Shown here piece after piece: positions 39,950 to 49,268 of a DNA stretch of 64,000 bases. Positions within the stretch are counted from its first letter, which is position 1. Each line of letters opens with the position of its first letter. The notes under the pieces are model-generated. The model ran no database searches. It saw nothing but the letters and a program-made list of their open reading frames with translations, and had not been told where the DNA came from. Origin of the DNA: Amycolatopsis camponoti (GTDB lineage: Bacteria; Actinomycetota; Actinomycetes; Mycobacteriales; Pseudonocardiaceae). Where the stretch lies: assembly GCF_902497555.1 (NCBI RefSeq), contig NZ_CABVGP010000003.1:1364001-1428000 (forward strand). Reading direction: 5' to 3'. Both the position numbers and the translations under genes were made by a program.

Positions 39950-40384
39950 ATGGGAAAGGTCACGGCCACCGCGGAGCGCACCATCGAGGCCCCGGCCGAC
40001 AAGGTCCGCGCGCTCGTCGCCGACTACGCCGAAACGCGCCCGAAGCTGCTCACCGAGCACTACCGCGACTACGAGGTGACCGAGGGCGGCGTCGGCGCCG
40101 GGACCAAGGCCGGCTGGAAGCTGCAGGCGACGTCCAAGCGCGTGCGCGACGTCAAGGCGACGGTCAGCGAGCCGAAGCCCGGCACGCTGGTCGAGACCGA
40201 CGCGAACTCGAGCATGGTCACCACCTGGTCGGTCACCGAGGCCGGCGAGCGCAGCGTCGTGAAGATCGAGACCACCTGGGAGGGCGCCGGCGGCATCGGC
40301 GGCTTCTTCGAGAAGACCTTCGCGCCCGGTGGGCTCAAGAAGATCTACGACGGCGTTCTCGGCAAGCTCGCCGAGATCGTGTGA
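39950..40384 (+). CDS. SRPBCC-family (START-like) protein
   Basis: A 144-residue SRPBCC/polyketide cyclase-like protein: ATAERTIEAPADKVRALVAD starts the fold, and FEKTFAPGGLKKIYDGVLGK is the C-terminal helix that covers the ligand cavity. AGGAGTGA lies 1-2 nt before the ATG. The ligand is unknown. The divergent MarR gene suggests control by a small lipophilic molecule. Confidence 0.8.
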   Translation: MGKVTATAERTIEAPADKVRALVADYAETRPKLLTEHYRDYEVTEGGVGAGTKAGWKLQATSKRVRDVKATVSEPKPGTLVETDANSSMVTTWSVTEAGERSVVKIETTWEGAGGIGGFFEKTFAPGGLKKIYDGVLGKLAEIV

Positions 40385-40479
40385 CGCCTCACAATCGGAA
40401 TGTGCGCCCCGGTTAGTAGGTTGCAGCCAGAGGAATCCGGGGCGCCTGCCCCGCTTCGACAGACTTGAGGAGTTCGACG

Positions 40480-41496
40480 GTGAACGCACCCACCCAGGCG
40501 ACCGAAATCCGGCTGGCTTCGCGTCCGGACGGTGTCCCGACGCAGGACAACTTCGAGGTCGTCGACACCGAGATCCCCACCCCCGGTGAGGGGCAGATCC
40601 TGGTGCGCAACCTGATCATGAGCGTCGACCCGGCCATGCGTGGCCGCATGCGCGACGTCAAGTCGTACGCGCCGCCCTTCGCGGTCGGCGAGGTCATGTC
40701 CGGTGGGGCGGTCGGCGAGGTCGTCGAGTCGAACGTCGACGACGTCAAGCCGGGCGACCACGTGCTGCACCAGGCCGGCTGGCGCACCCACGCCGTCCTC
40801 GACGCCCAGCGCTACGTCAAGGTCGACGCTGCCGCGGCCCCGCTTTCGACGTACCTCGGCGTGCTCGGCATGCCGGGCCTGACCGCGTACGCGGGCCTGC
40901 TGGAGTCGGCCGAGTTCAAGCCGGGCGACACGGTGTTCGTCTCGGGCGCGGCCGGCGCGGTCGGCTCGCTCGTCGGGCAGCTCGCGAAGCTGAAGGGCGC
41001 CAAGCGCGTCATCGGCTCGGCGGGTTCGGCGGAGAAGGTGCGGCACCTGGTCGAGGACCTCGGCTTCGACGCGGCCTTCAACTACAAGGACGGCCCGGTC
41101 GCCGCGCAGCTGGCCGAGGCCGCGCCCGAGGGCATCGACGTCTACTTCGACAACGTCGGCGGCGAGCACCTCGAAGCGGCGATCAACTCGATCACCGTGC
41201 ACGGCCGGATCGCCGTCTGCGGCATGATCTCGCAGTACAACGCCACCGAGCCGACGCCGGCGCCGCGCAACCTCGCGCAGATCATCGCCAAGCGGCTCAC
41301 CATCCGCGGCCTGCTGGTGATCGACCACTGGCACCTGCAGGAGCAGTTCGTCAGCGAGATCGCGCCGCTGGTGAAGTCCGGCGAGATCAAGTACTCGGAG
41401 ACCTTCGTCGACGGCATCCGCAACGCGCCGGAGGCGTTCCTGGGCCTGCTGTCCGGGGCCAACACCGGCAAGATGCTGGTCCGGATCGCGGACTAG
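40480..41496 (+). CDS. NADP-dependent oxidoreductase, MDR superfamily (prostaglandin/leukotriene reductase type)
   Basis: A 338-residue medium-chain reductase without zinc ligands, of the YncB/CurA/prostaglandin reductase group: LIMSVDPAMRGRM, YLGVLGMPGLTAYAGLLESA, VFVSGAAGAVGSLVGQLAKL (NADPH motif), DVYFDNVGGEHLEAAINSI and RGLLVIDHWH. It would reduce activated C=C double bonds of enones. The GTG follows GAGGAG by 7 nt. It converges with the HAD gene, overlapping by 4 nt. Confidence 0.85.
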   Translation: MNAPTQATEIRLASRPDGVPTQDNFEVVDTEIPTPGEGQILVRNLIMSVDPAMRGRMRDVKSYAPPFAVGEVMSGGAVGEVVESNVDDVKPGDHVLHQAGWRTHAVLDAQRYVKVDAAAAPLSTYLGVLGMPGLTAYAGLLESAEFKPGDTVFVSGAAGAVGSLVGQLAKLKGAKRVIGSAGSAEKVRHLVEDLGFDAAFNYKDGPVAAQLAEAAPEGIDVYFDNVGGEHLEAAINSITVHGRIAVCGMISQYNATEPTPAPRNLAQIIAKRLTIRGLLVIDHWHLQEQFVSEIAPLVKSGEIKYSETFVDGIRNAPEAFLGLLSGANTGKMLVRIAD

Positions 41497-42122
41497 AGGA
41501 CGCCGGCCAGCTCGGTCAGCGACGAGATCGTGTACGTCGGCTCGGGCGAGCCGGGCAGCGGGCGGACGCCGGGGCGGGCGAGCAACGCCGTCCGCAGCCC
41601 GGCCGCCTGCGCGCCCGCGATGTCCCAGTCGTGGGCGGCGATCATCACCGCGTTCCGGCCTTCGACGGAGTAGGCGTCCAGCACCTGCCGGTACGGCTCC
41701 GGCGCGGGCTTGAGCCGGCCGGCCTGCTCGGCCGAGAAGATCCGGTCGAAGAGCTTGGCCAGGCCGGAGTTCTGCAGCTGCGCCTCGGCGGTGGCGAGCG
41801 GCGAGTTCGTCAGCGCGACGACGTCGTGGCCGGCTTCGCGCAGCTTGGCGAGGCCGGCTTCGGCGTCCGGGTGGGCGGGGAGGTGCCGGAGTCCTTCGCC
41901 GATCTCGGCGAGGTCCACGGCGTGCCCGTGCCGGGCGGCGACCTCGGTGGCGGCTTCGCCCGCGATGCCCGCGAAATCGCGGTAGCCGCCGGTCGCCGTC
42001 ACCGTCAGGACGGTGTGGATGGCCAGCCCGAACCACTCGCGCCGCAGTGCGGGCCCGCCGATCAGCGGGTCCATGGCGCTGAGGTCGAGCAGGGTCTCGT
42101 TGACGTCGAACACGCAGAGCAT
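41493..42122 (-). CDS. haloacid dehalogenase type II family hydrolase
   Basis: A 209-residue HAD protein: nucleophile Asp6 in VFDVNETLLD, motif II VVALTNSPLA, motif III lysine in GRLKPAPEPYRQVLDAY and motif IV MIAAHDWDIAGAQAAGLRTA. The HDWD and FDVNET patterns fit L-2-haloacid dehalogenases (type II). In soil actinomycetes such proteins may also act as phosphatases. AATACT lies 6 nt before the ATG (leaderless). Confidence 0.85.
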   Translation of the reverse strand: MLCVFDVNETLLDLSAMDPLIGGPALRREWFGLAIHTVLTVTATGGYRDFAGIAGEAATEVAARHGHAVDLAEIGEGLRHLPAHPDAEAGLAKLREAGHDVVALTNSPLATAEAQLQNSGLAKLFDRIFSAEQAGRLKPAPEPYRQVLDAYSVEGRNAVMIAAHDWDIAGAQAAGLRTALLARPGVRPLPGSPEPTYTISSLTELAGVL

Positions 42123-42126
42123 GGGT

Positions 42127-42741
42127 TCAGTATTGCGAGTTCAGCGCGCCTTCGGTGAGTCTCGCGTCCAGTTCTTCCGCCGACGTCGGCAGGGACATCT
42201 GGTCGCGCAGGATGGTGCCCATGGTCGGCAGCGCCGCGCGCTCCGGCCAGGTTTCCGGCTGCCACAGCGAAGACCGCAGGAACGCCTTCGCGCAGTGCAT
42301 GAACAGCTCTTCGACCTCGACGACCACCGCGAGCTTCGGCCGCTTCCCCCGCACCACCAGCTCGTCGAAGTACGGCGCGTCCGCCACCAGCTTCGCGCGG
42401 CCGTTGACCCGCAGCGTCTCGTTCATCCCCGGTACCAGGAACAGCAGGCCGGCGTGCGGATTGTCGATGATGTTGCGGAAGCTGTCGATCAGCTTGTTGC
42501 CCGGCCGGTCGGCCAGCACCAGCGTCCGGTCGTCGAGCACCAGCACCGAACCCGCCGGGTCGCCGCGGGGTGAGACGTCACAGCTGCCGTCCGGCGCCGA
42601 CGTCGCCAGCAGCACGAACGGCGAGTGCGCGATCAGCGTTCGCGCGTGCTCGTCGATGCGGTCGATGATCTTCCGCCGCGTGGTCGGCTTCGGCTCACCC
42701 AGCAGTTCGCGCAAGGCCTCGTGCGTGTCGATGGTCCCCAT
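42127..42741 (-). CDS. pyridoxamine 5'-phosphate oxidase-like FMN protein (MSMEG_1061 type)
   Basis: A 204-residue flavin-binding split-barrel protein: SPFVLLATSAPDGSCDVSPR, GDPAGSVLVLDDRTLVLADR, PGNKLIDSFRNIIDNPHAGL, FLVPGMNETLRVNGRA and CAKAFLRSSLWQPETWPERA are recognisable stretches of this PPOX subgroup. It binds FMN or F420; the substrate is not known. TAGCTT lies 6 nt before the ATG (leaderless). It is followed at 4 nt by the HAD gene. Confidence 0.85.
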   Translation of the reverse strand: MGTIDTHEALRELLGEPKPTTRRKIIDRIDEHARTLIAHSPFVLLATSAPDGSCDVSPRGDPAGSVLVLDDRTLVLADRPGNKLIDSFRNIIDNPHAGLLFLVPGMNETLRVNGRAKLVADAPYFDELVVRGKRPKLAVVVEVEELFMHCAKAFLRSSLWQPETWPERAALPTMGTILRDQMSLPTSAEELDARLTEGALNSQY

Positions 42742-42750
42742 GTCTTCAAG

Positions 42751-43362
42751 CTAGCGCGCACCACCGACAGTCCGGCCCGCGATCGCGATCCGGGCGGCCT
42801 CCGTCGACTTCTTCACCACGAGGTCCACCGAGTAGCCGTGCTTCACGAAAACGCCGTCGAGCTGGAACGTGCCGTAGCCGTGGGCCTGGGTGAACAGCTG
42901 CTCCATCAGCTCCAGCGCCGTCGCCGGGTCGGGGGCGACCGCCAGGCAGCGCATCAGGAACTCGTCGGTGAGCCGGCGGGTCTGTTCGACCAGTTCCACG
43001 TGGTCCGGGCTGTGGAGGCCGTCGGCGTAGATGACGTTCATCCCGGCCCGGCGCTCGATCAGGTACCGCGTGTACGCGCCTGCCCCCGCGGCCAGTGCGT
43101 CCGCCGGGTCGTCGTGCTCGGCCGCCGCCGCAGCGACGCGTTCGGCCAGCTGGCAGGCGATGTGGCAGGCGACCTCGGCGAGCAGGCTCTCGCGGGTCGG
43201 GAAGTGCCTGTACGGCGCGCCGGGGCTGACGTTCGCGAGCTTCGCGACCTTCGCCACCGAGAAGCCCTCGAGGCCCTGCTCGGCGATCAGGTCGAGTGAG
43301 ACGCGCACGAGCTCGCCCCGGAGGTCGCCGTGGTGGTACTTGCCGCCCATGACCTGGATCAC
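42751..43362 (-). CDS. TetR/AcrR-family regulator
   Basis: A 203-residue TetR protein: the helix-turn-helix lies in [20 protein letters not shown] and [20 protein letters not shown], followed by the TetR_C_33-like domain. GTG 43362 is used; ATG 43350 (MGGKYHHG) is an alternative and fits the family equally well. It faces the alcohol dehydrogenase across two palindromes and probably represses it, with release by an aldehyde or alcohol. Confidence 0.85.
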   Translation of the reverse strand: MIQVMGGKYHHGDLRGELVRVSLDLIAEQGLEGFSVAKVAKLANVSPGAPYRHFPTRESLLAEVACHIACQLAERVAAAAAEHDDPADALAAGAGAYTRYLIERRAGMNVIYADGLHSPDHVELVEQTRRLTDEFLMRCLAVAPDPATALELMEQLFTQAHGYGTFQLDGVFVKHGYSVDLVVKKSTEAARIAIAGRTVGGAR

Positions 43363-43380
43363 GTCTCCCGATCGAAATAT

Positions 43381-43420
43381 GTAAGACCCCTCTTACGTAG
43401 ACATGTAAGAGGCCTCTTAC
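43381..43420. promoter_or_regulatory. duplicated TetR operator GTAAGA-N4-TCTTAC
   Basis: Two 16-bp palindromes, GTAAGACCCCTCTTAC (43381-43396) and GTAAGAGGCCTCTTAC (43405-43420), with centres 24 bp apart. They lie between the divergent TetR and alcohol dehydrogenase genes. The second is perfect. Confidence 0.8.
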
Positions 43421-43452
43421 TGAAGCAACGGTACTTGAACCTGGAGGGTTCC

Positions 43453-44502
43453 ATGAGCACCACCACGCACGCCATCGCCGCACCGGCGCCGGGTGCGCCG
43501 CTCGCACCGACCACGATCGAGCGCCGCGACCTGCGCGCCGACGATGTCCTGATCGACATCGCCTACGCGGGCATCTGCCACAGCGACATCCACCAGGCCA
43601 AGGAAGACTGGGGCCAGGCGATCTTCCCGATGGTCCCGGGCCACGAGATCGCCGGCGTGGTCGCCGCGGTGGGCTCGGACGTCACGAAATACCAGGTCGG
43701 CGACCGCGTCGGCGTCGGCTGCATGGTCGACTCCTGCGGCGAGTGCGAGTACTGCAAGGCCGGCACCGAGCAGTTCTGCGTCAAGGGCAACATCCAGACG
43801 TACAACGGCGTCGGCTTCGACGGCGAGAACACCTACGGCGGCTACAGCAACCAGATCGTCGTGAAGGACGCCTTCGTCTGCCGCATCCCCGAGGGCATCA
43901 GCCTCGACATCGCCGCGCCGCTGCTGTGCGCGGGCATCACCACCTACTCGCCGCTGCACCACTGGGGCGCCGGGCCGGGCAAGAAGGTCGCCGTGATCGG
44001 CCTCGGCGGGCTCGGGCACATGGGCGTGAAGATCGCCGCCGCCATGGGCGCCGAGGTGACGGTGCTGAGCCAGAGCCTCAAGAAGCAGGAAGACGGCCTC
44101 AAGCTCGGCGCGACCGACTACTACGCGACCAGCGACGAGGCGACGTTCGACGTCCTGCGCGGCAAGTTCGACGTCATCCTCAACACCGTGTCGGCCAAGC
44201 TGCCGATCGACGCCTACCTGAGCCTGCTCAAGGTCGGCGGCGCGATGGTGAACGTCGGCGCGCCCGGCGAACCGCTGTCGTACAACGCTTTCTCGCTCCT
44301 CGGCGGCAACAAGGTCCTGGCCGGGTCGATGATCGGCGGCATCGCCGAGACCCAGGAGATGCTGGACTTCTGCGCCGAGCACGGCATCGGCGCCGAGATC
44401 GAGACCATCTCGGCGGACAAGGTCAACGAGGCCTACGAGCGCGTCGAGAACTCGGACGTGCGGTACCGCTTCGTCATCGACGCCTCGACCATCGGGGCGT
44501 GA
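43453..44502 (+). CDS. zinc-dependent NAD(P)-dependent alcohol dehydrogenase (YahK/AdhC type)
   Basis: A 349-residue MDR alcohol dehydrogenase. Catalytic zinc ligands are Cys42 (GICHSDIH) and His64-Glu65 (PGHEIAG); structural zinc ligands are C95, C98, C101 and C109. The NADP motif [20 protein letters not shown] is intact. It belongs to the cinnamyl alcohol dehydrogenase/aldehyde reductase group. GGAGGG lies 4 nt before the ATG. Two TetR-type operators are immediately upstream, so it is inducible. Confidence 0.9.
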   Translation: MSTTTHAIAAPAPGAPLAPTTIERRDLRADDVLIDIAYAGICHSDIHQAKEDWGQAIFPMVPGHEIAGVVAAVGSDVTKYQVGDRVGVGCMVDSCGECEYCKAGTEQFCVKGNIQTYNGVGFDGENTYGGYSNQIVVKDAFVCRIPEGISLDIAAPLLCAGITTYSPLHHWGAGPGKKVAVIGLGGLGHMGVKIAAAMGAEVTVLSQSLKKQEDGLKLGATDYYATSDEATFDVLRGKFDVILNTVSAKLPIDAYLSLLKVGGAMVNVGAPGEPLSYNAFSLLGGNKVLAGSMIGGIAETQEMLDFCAEHGIGAEIETISADKVNEAYERVENSDVRYRFVIDASTIGA

Positions 44503-44507
44503 CCACC

Positions 44508-44555
44508 GGTCGTGAGTGAGAAACAGTGTTCTAACACTGTTTCTCACTCACGACC
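44508..44555. repeat. 48-bp perfect palindrome, copy 3 of 3
   Basis: The same 23-bp arms as at 12828, with centre CT instead of AG, so it is inserted in the opposite orientation. It lies between the convergent alcohol dehydrogenase and purU genes, 5 bp after one stop and 6 bp after the other. Confidence 0.9.
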
Positions 44556-44561
44556 GCCGGG

Positions 44562-45428
44562 TCAGAAGACCACGGTGCGGTTGCCGTGCACCAGCACCCG
44601 GTTCTCCAGGTGCCAGCGCAGCCCGCGGGCGAGGGTGACCTTTTCGATGTCCCGGCCCTTGCGGACCATGTCCTCGACCGAGTCGCCGTGGTCGACGCGG
44701 ATGACGTCCTGGTCGATGATCGGCCCCGCGTCGAGGTCCGCCGTCACGTAGTGGCAGGTCGCGCCGACCAGCTTCACCCCGCGCGTGTGCGCCTGGTGGT
44801 ACGGCTTCGCGCCGATGAACGACGGCAGGAAGCTGTGGTGGATGTTGATCGCGCGGCCGGCCCATTCGCGGCACAGGTCCGCGGGCAGGATCTGCATGAA
44901 CCGGGCCAGCACCACCGCGTGCGGCTCGTGCTCGTCGACCAGCTTGCGGACCTCTTCGAACGCTTCTTCCTTGCCGCCGGCCGGGAACGGCACGTGGTGG
45001 AACGGGATGCCGTGCGCGCGGGTGATGTCGGCGAGCGACTCGTGGTTGCCGATCACGGCCGCGATGTCGACGTCCAGCTCGCCGGACGCGACGCGGCCGA
45101 GCAGGTCGTACAGGCAGTGCCCGGCCTTCGAGACGAGCACCACCGCGCGGCGCCGCTCACCGGTGTCGCTGACCTGCCAGCTCGACTCCGCGGACAGGTC
45201 CGCCGCCACCTCGCCGAAGCGGGCGCGCAGCTCGGCGGCGTCGAACGGCAGCGAGTCGGCCCGGACGACCTGGCGCGTGAAGAACCAGCCCGTGTCCGGG
45301 TCGGTGTGGTAGGCCGCTTCGACGATCCAGCCGCCGTGCTCGGCGAGGAACCCGGAGATCCGGGCGATGATGCCGGTGCGGTCGGGGCAGCCGAAGGTGA
45401 TGACGTAGCGGCGTTCGGGAGCGGTCAC
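44562..45428 (-). CDS. purU: formyltetrahydrofolate deformylase
   Basis: A 288-residue PurU: N-terminal ACT domain (YVITFGCPDRTGIIARISGF, at about 8-80) and C-terminal formyltransferase-like hydrolase (VVLVSKAGHCLYDLLGRVAS, IGNHESLADITRAHGIPFHH, INIHHSFLPSFIGAKPYHQA, RGVKLVGATCHYVTADLDAG). It releases formate from 10-formyl-tetrahydrofolate to balance one-carbon units and feed PurT. GTG 45428 is chosen because GAGAAT lies 7 nt upstream (leaderless); the ATG at 45437 falls in that -10. Confidence 0.93.
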   Translation of the reverse strand: MTAPERRYVITFGCPDRTGIIARISGFLAEHGGWIVEAAYHTDPDTGWFFTRQVVRADSLPFDAAELRARFGEVAADLSAESSWQVSDTGERRRAVVLVSKAGHCLYDLLGRVASGELDVDIAAVIGNHESLADITRAHGIPFHHVPFPAGGKEEAFEEVRKLVDEHEPHAVVLARFMQILPADLCREWAGRAINIHHSFLPSFIGAKPYHQAHTRGVKLVGATCHYVTADLDAGPIIDQDVIRVDHGDSVEDMVRKGRDIEKVTLARGLRWHLENRVLVHGNRTVVF

Positions 45429-45452
45429 GCCGGACATTCTCCCCCGCGCTGG

Positions 45453-46076
45453 TCAGGGCGCCGCGAGCGGTGCGAGGTCACCCGTCACCGACGCCTGGTG
45501 CGGGCGGCCCCACAACGCCCGGTAGACGTCGTCGGCGGCGCCGTCCAGTTCGGCTTTCGGCTCGCCGAAGGCCCACGACCGCTCCGGTGTCGTGACGCGC
45601 ACGTCGGGCGTGATGCCGCGGCGCGGAGTGAGGTACGTCAGGTACTCGTCGACGCCGTCGTTGGCGAACCCGGGGGAGAAGCGCGTTTCCGGGACGTCGG
45701 CGAGCGCCGATTCGGCGTCGAGGCGGTGGATCGCCGTCTCGTGCGCCATCCGCCGCGTCCAGTCGCCGACCGTCTCGGCGAAGCCCGGGTACGGCGAAAA
45801 CGCGGCCGTTTCCGGGTTCCCGCCCAGTGCTTCGCGCAAGGCCAGGCGCTGGCCGTCCCACCAGCCGAGGACGTCGTCCCAGTCCGGTGGCGGAGTCGGC
45901 CTCGCCGGCCGGTTCAGCGCCAAGCCGACGGCGAAGCCGTGCACGAACGCGATGTGCGACACCAGGTCATGGACAGTCCACTTCGGACAGTTCCGGACCG
46001 GTGCCGTCGGACCCGCTTCCAGTGCCGCCCGCTTCAGTCCGTCGGCGTGGACGTCGATCGCCTCCAGCAGCTGCAT
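45453..46076 (-). CDS. maleylpyruvate isomerase/DinB-type mycothiol-dependent protein
   Basis: A 207-residue protein with the MDMPI N-terminal domain: CPKWTVHDLVSHIAFVHGFA and WTRRMAHETAIHRLDAESAL hold the three metal-binding histidines typical of the DinB-like fold. Such proteins use mycothiol as cofactor, and mshA is in this window. The substrate is unknown. The start is firm by family match and lies 110 bp inside the end of the DedA gene. Confidence 0.8.
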   Translation of the reverse strand: MQLLEAIDVHADGLKRAALEAGPTAPVRNCPKWTVHDLVSHIAFVHGFAVGLALNRPARPTPPPDWDDVLGWWDGQRLALREALGGNPETAAFSPYPGFAETVGDWTRRMAHETAIHRLDAESALADVPETRFSPGFANDGVDEYLTYLTPRRGITPDVRVTTPERSWAFGEPKAELDGAADDVYRALWGRPHQASVTGDLAPLAAP

Positions 46077-46674
46077 GGGCCGACCGTAGCCGCCGTCCCG
46101 CTTCGATGGCGAAGACCAGGCCCAAGCCGAGGCTGAACGACAGGAGCAGGCCCTTCACCGGCTCGTCCGCGAAGGCGGCTCCACCGGCCAGGCCGATCAG
46201 CACGCTGTACACCGCCCAGATCGCCGCGCCCGCCAGGTCGAGCGGGACGAACCGGCGCAGCGGGTAGCCGAGGCTGCCGTTGGCGAGCGCGCTGGCGACG
46301 CGTCCGCCGGGCAGGTACCGCGCGGCGATGATCAGCAGCCCGCCGTTGCGCCGCACCTGGTCACGCGCCCATTCGTAGCGCCGGCGCCCGTCCGCCCCGC
46401 GCTGCAGCCGCGCGATCGCCCGCGGCCCGGCGGCCCGTCCGACGGCGTAGCCGAGGCAGTCGCCCGCCCACGCACCCGCCGCGGCGACGGCGGCGAGCAG
46501 CGTCAGGTCCGCGAGATCCGGCCCGAGCAGCACGGCGACGGTCACGACGGTCGTCTCACTGGGCATGAACGGCAGCAGCGCGTCCAACCCGGACACGGCG
46601 AAGACGAGCACCCACAGCCACGGCGAGCCCAAGGCGTCGCGCAGCAGCTCGGTGACGTGCGCCAGCAGTTCCAC
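45967..46674 (-). CDS. DedA-family membrane protein
   Basis: A 235-residue DedA/SNARE-associated protein: LDALLPFMPSETTVVTVAVL, then GAWAGDCLGYAVGRAAGPRA, ARYLPGGRVASALANGSLGY and PLRRFVPLDLAGAAIWAVYS. These proteins take part in membrane lipid and proton-motive-force homeostasis, and some are undecaprenyl phosphate or phosphatidylethanolamine flippases. The last 40 residues are Gly/Arg-rich and lie in another frame of the MDMPI gene (110-bp overlap). CACCAT is 6 nt before the GTG. Confidence 0.85.
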   Translation of the reverse strand: MELLAHVTELLRDALGSPWLWVLVFAVSGLDALLPFMPSETTVVTVAVLLGPDLADLTLLAAVAAAGAWAGDCLGYAVGRAAGPRAIARLQRGADGRRRYEWARDQVRRNGGLLIIAARYLPGGRVASALANGSLGYPLRRFVPLDLAGAAIWAVYSVLIGLAGGAAFADEPVKGLLLSFSLGLGLVFAIEAGRRLRSAHAAAGGDRRPRRRTEAGGTGSGSDGTGPELSEVDCP

Positions 46675-46742
46675 GGCTCAATGGTGATCACCGCAGGTCA
46701 CTTCGGGGTGACGCAGTGGGGGTGGCCCGGTGAACGTTCGCT

Positions 46743-47543
46743 TCAGGCAGGGGCGACCGAGTCCCAGGGGACCGTCAGCTCACCCAGCCGGATGCGCGAC
46801 GGTGGCCCCGACACCGGCCAGCCCCGCGCCGCCAGCAGCCGGACCGTCTCCAGCCACCGCGACCGGACCCCGAACGCCTGGTGCGGCGCGGCCGTCGCCC
46901 AGCAGGCGTCGAGAGCGGACAGCAGCGTGTGGACCCGCTCGCCCGGGACGTTCCGGTGGATCAGCGCCTTCGGCAGCCGCTCCGCGATCGTCGACGGCTT
47001 CTCGAGCCCCGCCAGCCGCAGCGAGAGCGTCAGGGAAACCGGACCGGACGCGGCGACCAGCACCCACGTCGACAGCCGGCCGATCTCGTCGCACGTGCCC
47101 TCGACCAGAAGGCCGCCCGAAGCCATCGAGTCCAGCACCAGCCCCCACGCGCCCGGGACCTCGTCCTCCGCGTACTGCCGCAGGACGTTGAACGCGCGCA
47201 CCAGCACCGGGCGCGTCCCGGCCAGCTCGAACCCGCCGCGGCGGAAGTCCAGCATCGGCGGGGACGCGGCGTACTGCGCGAAGGCCACGCGAGCGGGGTC
47301 CAGCTCGAGGCCCAGCACCCGCACGTCCGGCCGGACGCGGCGCACCCACCGGGCCAGCTCGATCGTCGTCACCGGGGACGCGCCGTACCCGAGGTCGACG
47401 ACCAGCGGGTCCGCCGCCGCGCGCAGCAGCCGCGAAGTGCGTGGCGAGGAAGCGATCCACCGGTCCACCCGGCGGAGGCGGTTCGGGTTGGTCGTGCCGC
47501 GGGTCGGGGCGCCGACCGGGCTCAGTTTGCTTCGGTGAGCCAC
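46743..47543 (-). CDS. class I SAM-dependent methyltransferase-like protein
   Basis: A 266-residue protein with an SAM-binding-like motif PLVVDLGYGASPVTTIELAR and acidic motif II VRVLGLELDPARV; the rest is not characteristic. DLGYGAS instead of DxGxGxG is a known variant in actinobacterial relatives. The start is GTG 47543, overlapping the end of the DUF2505 gene by 22 bp, so it is the second gene of that leftward operon. M. tuberculosis has a similar gene near Rv0480-Rv0481. Confidence 0.7.
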   Translation of the reverse strand: MAHRSKLSPVGAPTRGTTNPNRLRRVDRWIASSPRTSRLLRAAADPLVVDLGYGASPVTTIELARWVRRVRPDVRVLGLELDPARVAFAQYAASPPMLDFRRGGFELAGTRPVLVRAFNVLRQYAEDEVPGAWGLVLDSMASGGLLVEGTCDEIGRLSTWVLVAASGPVSLTLSLRLAGLEKPSTIAERLPKALIHRNVPGERVHTLLSALDACWATAAPHQAFGVRSRWLETVRLLAARGWPVSGPPSRIRLGELTVPWDSVAPA

Positions 47544-48028
47544 TTCGCCGTGAATTCGGACTCGTGCTCCAGCAGCTTCGTGACCTGCTCGGCGATCACG
47601 CTCTCCAGCTTCCCGCCGAACAGCGGGATCCGGACCGTCACCTCGCCGCTGATCCGCAGCACCGTCTTGTCGCCGTTCGCCAGCAACGCCGTCCGTGCGG
47701 AGATCTCGCCCGGGACGCCGCCGACCGAGACCGTCGCCTGGCCCTGCCGGCCGGTGCCGTCGTTGCTCACGCGCCAGGTCTGCGTGCGCGTCACCACCAG
47801 GTCGCCCTTGTGCAGGGTCCGCACCGCCTGTGGCAGCTTGTCCGCGCTGATCCCCTGCTGCAGCTCGTACCGGAGGTCCGTGCCGGAGACCTCGTACGAC
47901 AGCAGCGCCGCGCCGTGCCCGCCGAGCTGCTCGAGCCGCGCTCGCAGCGCCGCTTCGCCGGCGACCGCCGCGTACGTCGCGGCGACGTCGGCGGAGAACT
48001 CAGCACGGTGCTCGATCCGGGATCCCAT
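47522..48028 (-). CDS. DUF2505 protein, Rv0481c-like
   Basis: A 168-residue DUF2505 protein (SRPBCC-like fold): SRIEHRAEFSADVAATYAAV opens the domain and GGKLESVIAEQVTKLLEHES closes it, with FTAKWL at the end. In mycobacteria it is divergent from murB, as here. TACTGT lies 7 nt before the ATG (leaderless). The function is unknown. Confidence 0.85.
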   Translation of the reverse strand: MGSRIEHRAEFSADVAATYAAVAGEAALRARLEQLGGHGAALLSYEVSGTDLRYELQQGISADKLPQAVRTLHKGDLVVTRTQTWRVSNDGTGRQGQATVSVGGVPGEISARTALLANGDKTVLRISGEVTVRIPLFGGKLESVIAEQVTKLLEHESEFTAKWLTEAN

Positions 48029-48035
48029 GAGCCGG

Positions 48036-48045
48036 ACAGTACCGT
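48036..48045. promoter_or_regulatory. overlapping divergent -10 elements of DUF2505 and murB
   Basis: TACTGT (minus strand, 48036-48041) and TACCGT (plus strand, 48040-48045) share two base pairs. Each lies 7 nt from its start codon. RNA polymerase probably cannot occupy both at once, so the two genes would compete for initiation. Confidence 0.55.
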
Positions 48046-48052
48046 CAGACGC

Positions 48053-49108
<1,056 letters not shown>

Positions 49109-49268
49109 GCCGAATCGGGCAACCTGCACGTGTACAGGACGTCTTTGTCGACATAGGCGGTGCCACCTGATCGGATGGTCTTTACCTTTCGACAGGTAAC
49201 GTCGAGCGCGTCACCAGCGCTAAGGGCGTGTGCCTCGCTGGTCGGTGGGGGAAACTCGGGAGGTTTCG

